From: Tenacibaculum todarodis
GTDB lineage: Bacteria > Bacteroidota > Bacteroidia > Flavobacteriales > Flavobacteriaceae
Assembly (NCBI RefSeq): GCF_001889045.1
Contig: NZ_CP018155.1
Coordinates: forward strand, 1,738,001 to 1,802,000
Length of the DNA: 64,000 nt
Reading direction: 5' to 3'
A program made the translations under genes and the position numbers. Each line of letters opens with the position of its first letter. The first letter of the stretch is position 1. The notes under the pieces are model-generated. The model did no database searches, was not told the origin of the DNA, and saw only the letters and a list, made by a program, of their open reading frames with translations. Shown here piece by piece: positions 9,304 to 16,543 of the stretch.

Positions 9304-9639
9304 ATGTCAAAAACATATTACGATCCAGCTGATTTAAGAAAGTTTGGAAAAATAACAGAATGGAACGAAGAACTTGGAAACAAGTTCTTTGATTATTACG
9401 GAAAAGTCTTTGAAGAAGGTGCTTTAACTGCTCGTGAAAAAAGCTTAATTGCTTTAGCTGTTGCACATACGGAACAATGTCCGTATTGTATTGACGCGTA
9501 TACAAAAGATAGTTTACAACGTGGTATTACAAAAGAACAAATGATGGAAGCCATTCACGTTGGAGCAGCCATAAAAAGTGGCGCAACTTTAGTACATGGA
9601 GTTCAAATGATGAATAAAGTGAATAAATTAGACGGATAA
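9304..9639 (+). CDS. Arsenosugar-associated peroxidase-like (AhpD/CMD fold) protein
   Basis: A 111-residue all-alpha protein of the carboxymuconolactone decarboxylase/AhpD type. The redox pair Cys59-x-x-Cys62 in EQCPYCIDAY, followed by an AIHVGAAIKSGATLVHG helix (84-100), is the AhpD-like active-site layout. The subfamily with this length and the N-terminus YYDPADLRKFGKI is the one found next to ArsS genes. It may handle thiol or peroxide chemistry around trivalent arsenic; that role is inferred from context only. It is the first gene of the arsenosugar block. Confidence 0.88.
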   Translation: MSKTYYDPADLRKFGKITEWNEELGNKFFDYYGKVFEEGALTAREKSLIALAVAHTEQCPYCIDAYTKDSLQRGITKEQMMEAIHVGAAIKSGATLVHGVQMMNKVNKLDG

Positions 9640-9642
9640 ATA

Positions 9643-9716
9643 AGTACACAGTTTACAGTATCAGTTGGCAGATAAACCTGCTCAAACTGTTTACTGCGAC
9701 TGAAAACTGAAAACTA
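9643..9716. repeat. CAGT/ACTG element 1
   Basis: This fills the gap between the peroxidase-like gene and arsS. The left half has CAGTTTACAGTATCAGT and the right half AAACTGTTTACTG...ACTGAAAACTGAAAACTA, so the whole has dyad character and could fold as a loose hairpin. Confidence 0.6.
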
Positions 9717-9720
9717 AAAA

Positions 9721-10776
9721 ATGGCTACAAAGTCTTTAAAAGCAAGAAATAACGATTTAGCAAACACACAGCGTCAAATGGAAATTCTTTCAAACGGAAT
9801 TTTCGCAGACGGTGAGTTGCCAACTTTTGCTAATAAAATAAAGGAAACAAATCAGCTTCCTTTACGTCCAAAGAAATTAGAAATTCTACAAATAAATTTA
9901 GGTTATATGTGTAACCAAGTTTGTGCACATTGTCATGTAGATGCGGGTCCAGATCGAAAAGAGATTATGACCATTGAAACCATGCAACAATGTTTAGATG
10001 TTATTAAAAAAACGGAAGCGCATACACTAGATTTAACTGGTGGCGCACCAGAAATGAACCCAAATTTTAGGTGGTTTGTAGAAGAAGCTTCTAAAGCAGG
10101 AATTAAAGATTTTATTGTTCGTTCTAACTTAACAATTATTAGAGCCAATAAAAAGTATTACGATTTACCTGAATTTTTCAAGAAACACAATGTTCATGTA
10201 GTTTCTTCAATGCCACATTGGACACGTGGAAAAACCGATAAACAACGTGGTGATGGTGTTTTTGACAAGTCAATCAAAGCATTACAAATGCTAAACGAAG
10301 TTGGTTACGGAATGGAAGGTTCTAACCTAAAATTAGATCTAGTGTACAATCCGTCTGGTGCATTTTTACCAGGAGATCAAATGGCGCTAGAAAACGATTT
10401 CAAAAAAGCTTTGAAAGACGATTTTAATATTGACTTTCATAGTTTATTTGCAATCACAAATTTACCAATTAGTAGATTTTTAGATTATTTAATTGCTTCA
10501 GAAAATTACGAAGATTATATGCATTCTTTAGTTGACGCATACAATCCTGCTGCAGTAGAAAACGTAATGTGTACAAACACACTTTCTATAAGTTGGGATG
10601 GTTGGTTGTACGATTGCGATTTTAATCAAATGCTGAATTTAAAAGTTAATTCTAAAGTAAAACATATTTCCGAATACAACGAAGAATTGTTACAGGATAG
10701 AAATATAATTATCAACCAACATTGTTACGGTTGTACTGCTGGTGCTGGAAGTAGTTGCCAAGGAGTTGTGGCGTAA
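9721..10776 (+). CDS. arsS: Arsenosugar biosynthesis radical SAM protein ArsS
   Basis: Radical SAM enzyme thought to add the 5'-deoxyadenosyl group of SAM to dimethylated arsenic, giving the precursor of arsenosugars. The 4Fe-4S cluster motif is Cys64-x3-Cys68-x2-Cys71 in YMCNQVCAHCHVDAGP, followed by LDLTGGAPEMNP, the glycine-rich SAM-contacting segment. The C-terminal domain ends CYGCTAGAGSSCQG, with Cys335, Cys338 and Cys346; some members of this family use selenocysteine in this tail, here all are Cys. The 351-residue length is normal. ArsM lies four genes downstream in the same direction. Confidence 0.95.
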   Translation: MATKSLKARNNDLANTQRQMEILSNGIFADGELPTFANKIKETNQLPLRPKKLEILQINLGYMCNQVCAHCHVDAGPDRKEIMTIETMQQCLDVIKKTEAHTLDLTGGAPEMNPNFRWFVEEASKAGIKDFIVRSNLTIIRANKKYYDLPEFFKKHNVHVVSSMPHWTRGKTDKQRGDGVFDKSIKALQMLNEVGYGMEGSNLKLDLVYNPSGAFLPGDQMALENDFKKALKDDFNIDFHSLFAITNLPISRFLDYLIASENYEDYMHSLVDAYNPAAVENVMCTNTLSISWDGWLYDCDFNQMLNLKVNSKVKHISEYNEELLQDRNIIINQHCYGCTAGAGSSCQGVVA

Positions 10777-10778
10777 AA

Positions 10779-10808
10779 TTCAGTTATCAGTCGGCAGTTA
10801 TCAGTAAA
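10779..10808. repeat. CAGT element 2
   Basis: Three CAGT units (TTCAGTTATCAGTCGGCAGT and a further TATCAGT) fill most of the 41-nt gap after arsS. Confidence 0.5.
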
Positions 10809-10817
10809 CAATATTAA

Positions 10818-11306
10818 ATGAAGAACGTTTTTTTTATACTATTAATTTTAAGTCAAACTATTTGTTCCCAAAATAGTTTAGATAAATTATTGAAGAAGTA
10901 CAACACAGAAAGTGTTCCATATATTTCTGTAGATAGTTTAAAAAACATTTCTAAGGATGTTGTTTTATTAGACGCACGTGAGAAAGACGAATTTAAAACC
11001 AGTCATTTAGAAAATGCTGTGTTTGTTGGTTATGACAAATTCAACCTTAAAAAAACTATTAAAAAGCTTCCAAATAAAAATGCTGAAATAGTAGTGTATT
11101 GTTCTCTTGGAGTAAGATCTGAAGATGTTGCAGAACAACTTAAAAAAGCAGGTTACACAAATGTTTTAAATTTATATGGAGGAATTTTTGAATGGAAAAA
11201 TCTCAATCAAAAAGTATACAATTCTAAAGGAAAAGAAACAGAAAAAGTACATGCTTTTTCTAAAGAATGGAGTAAATGGCTTTTAAAAGGCGAAAAAGTA
11301 TACTAA
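10818..11306 (+). CDS. Exported rhodanese-like domain protein
   Basis: A 162-residue protein with an N-terminal hydrophobic signal (residues 1-17) and one rhodanese domain at about 32-130. The active-site loop VVYCSLGVRSEDVA contains Cys95, the persulfide-forming residue, followed by the R-S of the sulfurtransferase loop; LLDAREKDEF (50-59) is the usual early motif. It probably moves sulfane sulfur or reduces an oxyanion in the periplasm. It sits inside the arsenosugar block, where sulfur or thiol chemistry on arsenic is plausible but not shown. Confidence 0.88.
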   Translation: MKNVFFILLILSQTICSQNSLDKLLKKYNTESVPYISVDSLKNISKDVVLLDAREKDEFKTSHLENAVFVGYDKFNLKKTIKKLPNKNAEIVVYCSLGVRSEDVAEQLKKAGYTNVLNLYGGIFEWKNLNQKVYNSKGKETEKVHAFSKEWSKWLLKGEKVY

Positions 11307-11310
11307 AAAA

Positions 11311-11351
11311 GTTTGCAGTAGGCAGTAACAGTTTTCAGTTCTTACTGTTAT
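11311..11351. repeat. CAGT/ACTG element 3
   Basis: GTTTGCAGTAGGCAGTAACAG, then TTTTCAGTTCTTACTGTTA, in the gap between the rhodanese and glycosyltransferase genes. It has the same units as elements 1, 2 and 4. Confidence 0.5.
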
Positions 11352-11365
11352 GGATAAAATAAAAA

Positions 11366-11980
11366 ATGAATCAAAAAAATAAAAACTTACTACTAATCTT
11401 TACTAGAAATCCAGAATTAGGTAAAGCAAAAACAAGATTAGCTAAATCCGTTGGAGATGAAACTGCCTTAGAAATTTATAAGTTCCTACTCAATAAAACC
11501 AAAGAAATTACTCAGAATTTAACGTGTGATAAAGCAGTTTATTATTCGGTAAAAATTAGAGATAATGATATTTGGAGTTCATCCATTTACCAAAAACACC
11601 AACAGTTTGGCGAAGATTTAGGCTTTAGAATGCAAAATGCATTTAAAAATTCTTTTGAAGCTGGTTATCAAAAAGTAATGATTGTTGGTAGCGATTTATA
11701 CGATTTAACACCAACAATTATTGAAGATGCTTTTTCAAAATTAAACACAAACGATGTTGTTCTTGGACCTGCTGAAGATGGCGGTTATTATCTTTTAGGA
11801 ATGAAAACGTTACAGCCTAATATTTTTGAAAACAAAACTTGGGGAACTTCAACTGTAAGAGCAGAAACGCTTATCGATTTAGAAAAAGTAAACGTACATT
11901 TGTTGCAAGAATTAAATGATGTTGATGTTATTGAAGACATCGAAAATCATCCAGCATTTCAAAAATTTCTAAAGAACTAA
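11366..11980 (+). CDS. Arsenosugar biosynthesis glycosyltransferase (TIGR04282/DUF2064 family)
   Basis: A 204-residue GT-A-like nucleotidyl/glycosyltransferase. The start LLLIFTRNPELGKAKTRLA (9-27) is the nucleotide-binding segment of the family, VGSDLYDLTP holds the acidic metal-binding part, and GPAEDGGYYLLG is the most conserved block. This subfamily is defined by its co-occurrence with ArsS. It is proposed to add the aglycone or trim the ribose-arsenic intermediate, but the donor is not known from sequence. It ends 1 nt before the phosphorylase starts, which points to translational coupling. Confidence 0.88.
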   Translation: MNQKNKNLLLIFTRNPELGKAKTRLAKSVGDETALEIYKFLLNKTKEITQNLTCDKAVYYSVKIRDNDIWSSSIYQKHQQFGEDLGFRMQNAFKNSFEAGYQKVMIVGSDLYDLTPTIIEDAFSKLNTNDVVLGPAEDGGYYLLGMKTLQPNIFENKTWGTSTVRAETLIDLEKVNVHLLQELNDVDVIEDIENHPAFQKFLKN

Positions 11981-11981
11981 A

Positions 11982-12797
11982 ATGAAAAAAGAGCAACTAC
12001 AAGAAACAATAGATTTTTTAAAATCAAACGGAATTACAAATCCACAAATAGGAATTGTTTTAGGAACAGGTTTAGGAAAATTAGTTGACGAAATAGAAAT
12101 CGAAAAAGAAATTGCCTATTCAGAAATCCCAAATTTTCCACAAGCAACTGTAGAGTTTCATTCTGGAAAATTAATTTACGGAACTTTATCTGGCAAGAAA
12201 GTAATCGTTATGTCTGGTCGTTTTCATGTATATGAAGGTTATAATCTTTGGGAAGTTACCTACGGAATTAGAACAATGCACGGTTTAGGAATTTCAACTT
12301 TATTGATTTCTAATGCTGCTGGAGCAATCAATCTTTCTTATAAAAAAGGCGATTTAATGTTGTTAGAAGATCATTTAAATTTACAAGGAGGTTCTCCCCT
12401 AGCGTTTAAAGGCGCAAACGAATTCGGAAACATTTTTGCTGATATGTTAGAACCGTATTCGAAAAAAATCAATAAACAACTGAAAGAAATTGCAAAAGCT
12501 AACGACATACAATTGCACGAAGGAATGTATGCAAGTGTTGTTGGTCCACAATTAGAAACCAGAGCAGAATACAGAATGTTACAAATTCTAGAAGCTGATG
12601 CTGTAGGAATGAGCACAGTTCCAGAAGTTATTGTTGCAAAGCAATTAAATTTACCTTGTGCGGCTATTTCTGTGTTAACAGATGAGTGTGATCCAAAGAA
12701 TTTACAACCTGTAGATATTGGAGAAATCATTGCTGTTGCAGGAAAAGCAGAACCAAAAATGATAACATTATTTAAAGAATTAATAAAAATAAGTTAG
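11982..12797 (+). CDS. Purine-nucleoside phosphorylase
   Basis: A 271-residue trimeric-type PNP. Motifs: GIVLGTGLGKL (23-33, phosphate loop), MSGRFHVYEGY (the FHxYEG base and ribose site), ISNAAGAINLSYKKGDLM and the VGMSTVPEVIVAK block. It phosphorolyses purine nucleosides to base plus ribose-1-phosphate. Within an arsenosugar operon the natural reading is removal of adenine from 5'-deoxy-5'-dimethylarsinoyl-adenosine made by ArsS, which would free the arsenic-ribose unit for glycosylation; that assignment is contextual. The stop codon merges with the CAGT element that follows. Confidence 0.92.
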   Translation: MKKEQLQETIDFLKSNGITNPQIGIVLGTGLGKLVDEIEIEKEIAYSEIPNFPQATVEFHSGKLIYGTLSGKKVIVMSGRFHVYEGYNLWEVTYGIRTMHGLGISTLLISNAAGAINLSYKKGDLMLLEDHLNLQGGSPLAFKGANEFGNIFADMLEPYSKKINKQLKEIAKANDIQLHEGMYASVVGPQLETRAEYRMLQILEADAVGMSTVPEVIVAKQLNLPCAAISVLTDECDPKNLQPVDIGEIIAVAGKAEPKMITLFKELIKIS

Positions 12798-12863
12798 CAG
12801 TAATTCAGTAGCAGTATTCAGTTAATCTGATACTGAAAACTGAAAACTGCAAACTGTAAACTG
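12797..12863. repeat. CAGT/ACTG element 4
   Basis: The left half CAGTAATTCAGTAGCAGTATT carries CAGT units, and the right half carries five ACTG units (ACTGAAAACTGAAAACTG and on). It reaches to within a few bases of the arsM start and begins at the stop codon of the phosphorylase. Confidence 0.6.
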
Positions 12864-12868
12864 AGAAT

Positions 12869-13837
12869 ATGAGTTACCTAGAAACCACACACAACGTTTA
12901 TAAAGAAGCAGCCTTAACACCAGATGTTGGACTTTGCTGTACTACAAATCCTATTTGGGAATTACCTGGATTAAAAATTCCACGTATCATGCAAGAAATG
13001 AACTACGGTTGTGGTTCAACTGTGCATGCAAGAGATTTAACTAACAATCCAAAAATGCTATATGTTGGTGTTGGTGGCGGAATGGAATTATTACAATTTG
13101 CATATTTCAATAGAAATAAAGGCGGTGTAATTGGTTTAGATGTTGTGGATGAAATGTTAGAAGCTTCACGTAAAAACTTTATAATTGCTGAAGAACAAAA
13201 CGATTGGTTTAAATCTGATTTTGTTGATTTACGCAAAGGTGATGCAATGAATTTACCTGTTGAAGATAATTCTATTGATGTTGCTGCACAGAATTGTTTA
13301 TTCAATATTTTTAAGTCTGACGATTTAAAAAAGGCGATTGCAGAAATGTACAGAGTTTTAAAACCGAACGGTAAATTGGTAATGAGCGATCCTACTTGTG
13401 AGCAACCAATGAATGACGAATTGCGTAACGACGAACGTTTACGTGCTTTGTGTTTAAGTGGAAGTTTAACAATAGCCGATTATGTAAAAGCTTTAACAGA
13501 TGCTGGCTTTGGAACTATTGAAATTAGAGCCAGAAAACCCTACAGAATTTTAGACCCAAAAAATTATCCAACAGATGAGTTAATTTATATAGAGTCTATT
13601 GAAGTTGCTGCAATTAAAGATCCAATGCCAGAAGATGGTCCTTGTATTTTTACAGGAAAAGCTGCTATTTATTATGGTGACGAAGATTTCTTTGATGACG
13701 GAAAAGGACATACATTATTAAAAAACCAACCTATAGCAATTTGCGATAAAACTGCAGGAGATTTACAAGCTTTAGGTAGAGATGATATTTATTTCTCAGA
13801 ATCTACTTTTCATTATGATGGAGGCGGATGTTGCTAG
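12869..13837 (+). CDS. arsM: Arsenosugar biosynthesis arsenite methyltransferase ArsM
   Basis: SAM-dependent methyltransferase that methylates arsenite toward dimethylarsenic, the substrate of ArsS. The 322-residue protein has the SAM motif VGVGGGMELL (67-76), motif II GLDVVDEMLEAS, and the ArsM-like C-terminal domain. Candidate arsenic-binding cysteines are the pair in DVGLCCTTNP (23-24), Cys48 in NYGCGST and the C-terminal CC. This long variant is the arsenosugar-associated form, not the short detoxifying ArsM. It is the last gene of the block, with a terminator behind it; no ArsR repressor is visible in the window. Confidence 0.93.
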   Translation: MSYLETTHNVYKEAALTPDVGLCCTTNPIWELPGLKIPRIMQEMNYGCGSTVHARDLTNNPKMLYVGVGGGMELLQFAYFNRNKGGVIGLDVVDEMLEASRKNFIIAEEQNDWFKSDFVDLRKGDAMNLPVEDNSIDVAAQNCLFNIFKSDDLKKAIAEMYRVLKPNGKLVMSDPTCEQPMNDELRNDERLRALCLSGSLTIADYVKALTDAGFGTIEIRARKPYRILDPKNYPTDELIYIESIEVAAIKDPMPEDGPCIFTGKAAIYYGDEDFFDDGKGHTLLKNQPIAICDKTAGDLQALGRDDIYFSESTFHYDGGGCC

Positions 13838-13862
13838 GCGATAATCAACATTAAATTATTTT

Positions 13863-13903
13863 AAAAACGTTTATTTCATTAACTTTGAAGTAAACGTTTT
13901 TAC
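13863..13903 (+). terminator. Terminator of the arsenosugar operon
   Basis: The 11-nt arm AAAAACGTTTA (13863-13873) pairs with TAAACGTTTTT (13891-13901) across a 17-nt loop. The right arm ends in five T and overlaps the -7-like box of the next gene. Confidence 0.65.
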
Positions 13904-13908
13904 TTTTG
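13901..13908 (+). promoter_or_regulatory. -7-like box overlapping the TTG start of the hydroxylase
   Basis: TACTTTTG matches TAnnTTTG, with TTTG at 13884-13887 as a possible upstream element (13-nt spacing, shorter than usual). If it is used, the RNA would begin after the TTG codon. Confidence 0.35.
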
Positions 13909-14790
13909 AATAAATATATCGACATAATAAAAAACTCCTATTCCAATTACTGGAATTACATTAAACAATCTGTTTTAATGGAATTAAATTGGGAAAACTA
14001 TTTCTACGGACTAATAATTATTTCTTTGGTAGTTTGGGCTTTGGAAGCTATTTTCCCTTGGCGAAAAAATCAATCGTTGTTTAGAAAAGACTTTTGGTTA
14101 GATGTATTTTACATGTTCTTCAATTTCTTTTTATTGAACTTAATTGTATTAATTGCCTTATCAAATTCTGCCGCAGCAATTTTTAATGATATTTTAGGAG
14201 TTATTGGTTTGTCAATTACAAATTTTCAGATTTTTGATGTTAATACGTTTCCTCTTTGGTTGCGTCTTTTTGTCTTTTTTATCATCATCGATTTTGTACA
14301 ATGGTTTACACATACTTTATTGCATAAATTTGAATTTCTTTGGAATTTCCATAAAGTACATCACTCGGTAAAAGAAATGGGATTTGCAGCACATCTACGT
14401 TATCATTGGATGGAACCAGTTTTGTACAATTCTATGAAATATATTCCACTAGCAATTATGGGCGGTTTTACAGCGCAAGATGTTGCAATAGTTCACTTTT
14501 TTAATATTACAATTGGACATTTAAATCACGCTAATATTAATTGGAATTATGGTTTTTTAAAGTACATTTTAAACAATCCCAAAATGCACATTTGGCATCA
14601 TGCTAAAGAATTACCTGAAGGAAGAAAAAACGGTGTAAACTTCGGAATTACATTAAGTATTTGGGATTATATTTTCAAAACCAATTACATTCCGCATTCA
14701 GGTCGCGATATTGAATTAGGTTTTGATGGCGAAGAAGATTTTCCTAAAGATTTTCTTGGGCAAGAACTATATCCTATGAATAAAAAATAA
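13906..14790 (+). CDS. Sterol desaturase / fatty acid hydroxylase superfamily membrane protein
   Basis: A 294-residue integral membrane di-iron oxygenase. The histidine clusters are HTLLH (HxxxH), NFHKVHHS (HxxHH), NHAN and HIWHHAKE, the three or four boxes of the family; several hydrophobic helices lie between them. It probably hydroxylates or desaturates a membrane lipid; the substrate is unknown. The start is open. The frame begins at a TTG (13906), and the region 1-24 (KNSYSNYWNYIKQS) looks coding, but a promoter-like box overlaps that TTG. The ATG at 13978 would give 270 residues and keep every histidine box. Confidence 0.88.
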   Translation: MNKYIDIIKNSYSNYWNYIKQSVLMELNWENYFYGLIIISLVVWALEAIFPWRKNQSLFRKDFWLDVFYMFFNFFLLNLIVLIALSNSAAAIFNDILGVIGLSITNFQIFDVNTFPLWLRLFVFFIIIDFVQWFTHTLLHKFEFLWNFHKVHHSVKEMGFAAHLRYHWMEPVLYNSMKYIPLAIMGGFTAQDVAIVHFFNITIGHLNHANINWNYGFLKYILNNPKMHIWHHAKELPEGRKNGVNFGITLSIWDYIFKTNYIPHSGRDIELGFDGEEDFPKDFLGQELYPMNKK

Positions 14791-14792
14791 GA

Positions 14793-14818
14793 CACGGATT
14801 ACACAGATTTTCACGAAT
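14793..14818. repeat. Short GGATTACACAGATTTTCACG motif
   Basis: A low-complexity intergenic motif of a type I recall from Bacteroidota intergenic regions. There is only one copy here and nothing more can be said. Confidence 0.25.
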
Positions 14819-14859
14819 AACTGAATCTTGTTTCAGAATCTCATCTAACATTTCTTTAT

Positions 14860-14867
14860 TACATTTG
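14860..14867 (+). promoter_or_regulatory. -7 box of the permease gene
   Basis: TACATTTG lies only 5 nt before the ATG at 14873, so the transcript should be leaderless or nearly so. Confidence 0.5.
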
Positions 14868-14872
14868 TTAAA

Positions 14873-15934
14873 ATGAATAACTCCAACTCACTTTGGCAAC
14901 TTGCCATCCAAAAATTTAAGAAAAACAAAACAGGAGTTGTGAGCTTTTGGTATATTATTCTTTGTGGATTTATTGCGGTTTTTTGCTATGTTTTAGCACC
15001 AGATAACAGCAATTCTGCAAATCAAATGCATGTAGAAATTCATTCTAAAAAACCTGGTTTTTCTGTACAAATGCTTTCCATACCTTCGGAAGAAAAAAAT
15101 ACACAATCTTGGTTTAACAAGTTTCTATACGGAAAACGTATTTCTTCCACTGAAATTCCAATAAAGTCTCATAAAACTGAAGGGAATAAACTACACGTAA
15201 TTACCTTTTCAGACGGATTAACAAAAGAATATCCAGCTTCGTATTCTAAAAACATTGAACAAAGGACCTTCTATTTTGGAACCGATAAATATGGAAGAGA
15301 TTTATTAAGTCGATTATTAATTGGAGCAAGAATTTCGTTTTTTATTGGTTTTATTGCCGTGTTTATTTCGCTTTTAATTGGAATTCCAATTGGCGCAATT
15401 GCTGGTTATTTTGGCGGAAAAGTAGACACAATTATTATGTGGTTTATTAATATTACGTGGTCAATTCCTACGCTGTTATTAGTAATTGCAATTACTTTAG
15501 CTTTAGGAAAAGGATATTGGCAAGTATTTATTGCGGTTGGTTTAACAATGTGGGTAGAAGTTGCCAGAGTTGTTCGTGGGCAAGTGATAACTACCAAACA
15601 GCAACAATATGTAGAGGCTGCAAAAGCATTAGGTTTTTCTGATTTCAGAATTATTTTTAAGCATATTTTACCGAATATAATTGCACCAGTAATTGTAATT
15701 TCTGCTGCAAATTTTGCAGGAGCAATTTTAATAGAAAGTGGTTTAAGTTTCTTAGGAATTGGAGCACAACCTCCAACGCCTTCTTGGGGCGCAATGATTA
15801 AGAATCACTACAACTATATTATTTTAGGAAAACCGTATTTAGCATTAATACCTGGTTTGGCAATTATGAGCTTAGTGATGGCTTTTATGTTGGTTGGTAA
15901 TGCATTGAGAGACGCTCTTGATGTAAAAAGCTAG
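14873..15934 (+). CDS. ABC transporter permease, peptide type (OppC/DppC-like)
   Basis: A 353-residue inner-membrane permease. After an N-terminal helix (24-43) comes a periplasmic insert of about 90 residues, as I recall for Bacteroidota members. FGTDKYGRDLLSRLLIGARIS (about 134-154) opens the five-helix BPD_transp_1 domain. The EAA loop EAAKALGFSDFRIIFKHILP is the ATPase contact, and GAQPPTPSWGAMI is typical of OppC. No ATPase, OppB or binding-protein gene is adjacent, so it is an orphan subunit that must pair with parts encoded elsewhere. The last codons and stop lie inside the left end of repeat copy B. Confidence 0.9.
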   Translation: MNNSNSLWQLAIQKFKKNKTGVVSFWYIILCGFIAVFCYVLAPDNSNSANQMHVEIHSKKPGFSVQMLSIPSEEKNTQSWFNKFLYGKRISSTEIPIKSHKTEGNKLHVITFSDGLTKEYPASYSKNIEQRTFYFGTDKYGRDLLSRLLIGARISFFIGFIAVFISLLIGIPIGAIAGYFGGKVDTIIMWFINITWSIPTLLLVIAITLALGKGYWQVFIAVGLTMWVEVARVVRGQVITTKQQQYVEAAKALGFSDFRIIFKHILPNIIAPVIVISAANFAGAILIESGLSFLGIGAQPPTPSWGAMIKNHYNYIILGKPYLALIPGLAIMSLVMAFMLVGNALRDALDVKS

Positions 15935-16060
15935 CAAGTAAACCCGCGTTAGGGATTGAAGCAGTTGTTTGAGCTCTTTTTTTGTTTTGATTATTGAGCG
16001 AAGCGGGAAATACAAAACAAAAAAAAGCGAGTGCGGAAAGCCCGCTCGAACGCCCAAAAA
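15926..16060 (-). repeat. Composite dispersed repeat, copy B (subtype ii)
   Basis: On the minus strand it reads GGGCGTTCGAGCGGGCTTTC, CGCACTCGCTTTTTTTTG, then AGAGCTCAAACAACTGCTTC and AATCCCTAACGCGGGTTTAC. Its outer edge overlaps the stop codon of the permease gene. Confidence 0.7.
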
Positions 16061-16096
16061 AAATGTATTTTCGCATTTCTAAAAAAAAAGATAACA

Positions 16097-16540
16097 ATGA
16101 GTTTTACTGTAAATTTTACAACACGTTGGGCAGATTTTGATGCCAATATTCACATGCGTCACACGTCTTATAATGACTACGCTGCAGAAGTTAGATTGCG
16201 TTATTTTAAAGAAAAAAATATTACTATAAAAGATTTTGGGAAGGAGAAAATTGGTCCTATTTTGTTTGAAGAGAACACTCGTTTTTTAAAAGAAATACAT
16301 TTAGGAGAAAATATTTCGGCCAATGTTAAAGTTTTAGGTTTATCGAGAAACGGAGAACGTTGGAAATTACAGCACGAAGTTTTTAATGAAGCAGGAAAAT
16401 TATCGGCAGTTATTACAGTTTACGGAGCTTGGTTAGATTTAGTAAAAAGAAAATTAACGGTTCTGCCAACAAAATTTCAAGAGCTTTTTAAAGATGCTGA
16501 AAAGACTGAAGATTTTGAAGAAATTATACTAAAAAAGTAA
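16097..16540 (+). CDS. Acyl-CoA thioesterase, hotdog fold
   Basis: A 147-residue 4-hydroxybenzoyl-CoA-thioesterase-like protein. TTRWADFDANIHMRHTSYNDY carries the Asp of the active site (WADFDxNxHM), and FEENTRFLKEIHLGENI is the second strand block. It hydrolyses an acyl-CoA or acyl-ACP thioester of unknown chain. The open frame runs 22 codons further upstream (16031) into repeat copy B, and that translation (RKARSNAQKKC) is repeat-derived, so I take the ATG at 16097. The nuclease gene follows after 3 nt. Confidence 0.88.
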   Translation: MSFTVNFTTRWADFDANIHMRHTSYNDYAAEVRLRYFKEKNITIKDFGKEKIGPILFEENTRFLKEIHLGENISANVKVLGLSRNGERWKLQHEVFNEAGKLSAVITVYGAWLDLVKRKLTVLPTKFQELFKDAEKTEDFEEIILKK

Positions 16541-16543
16541 TCC

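Noticed and set aside
15406..15642. Small ORFs inside the ABC permease on both strands
   Set aside because: They lie within a well-supported membrane protein gene in other frames and show no family features.
16031..16096. Longer N-terminus for the thioesterase
   Set aside because: The extension is a translation of repeat copy B.
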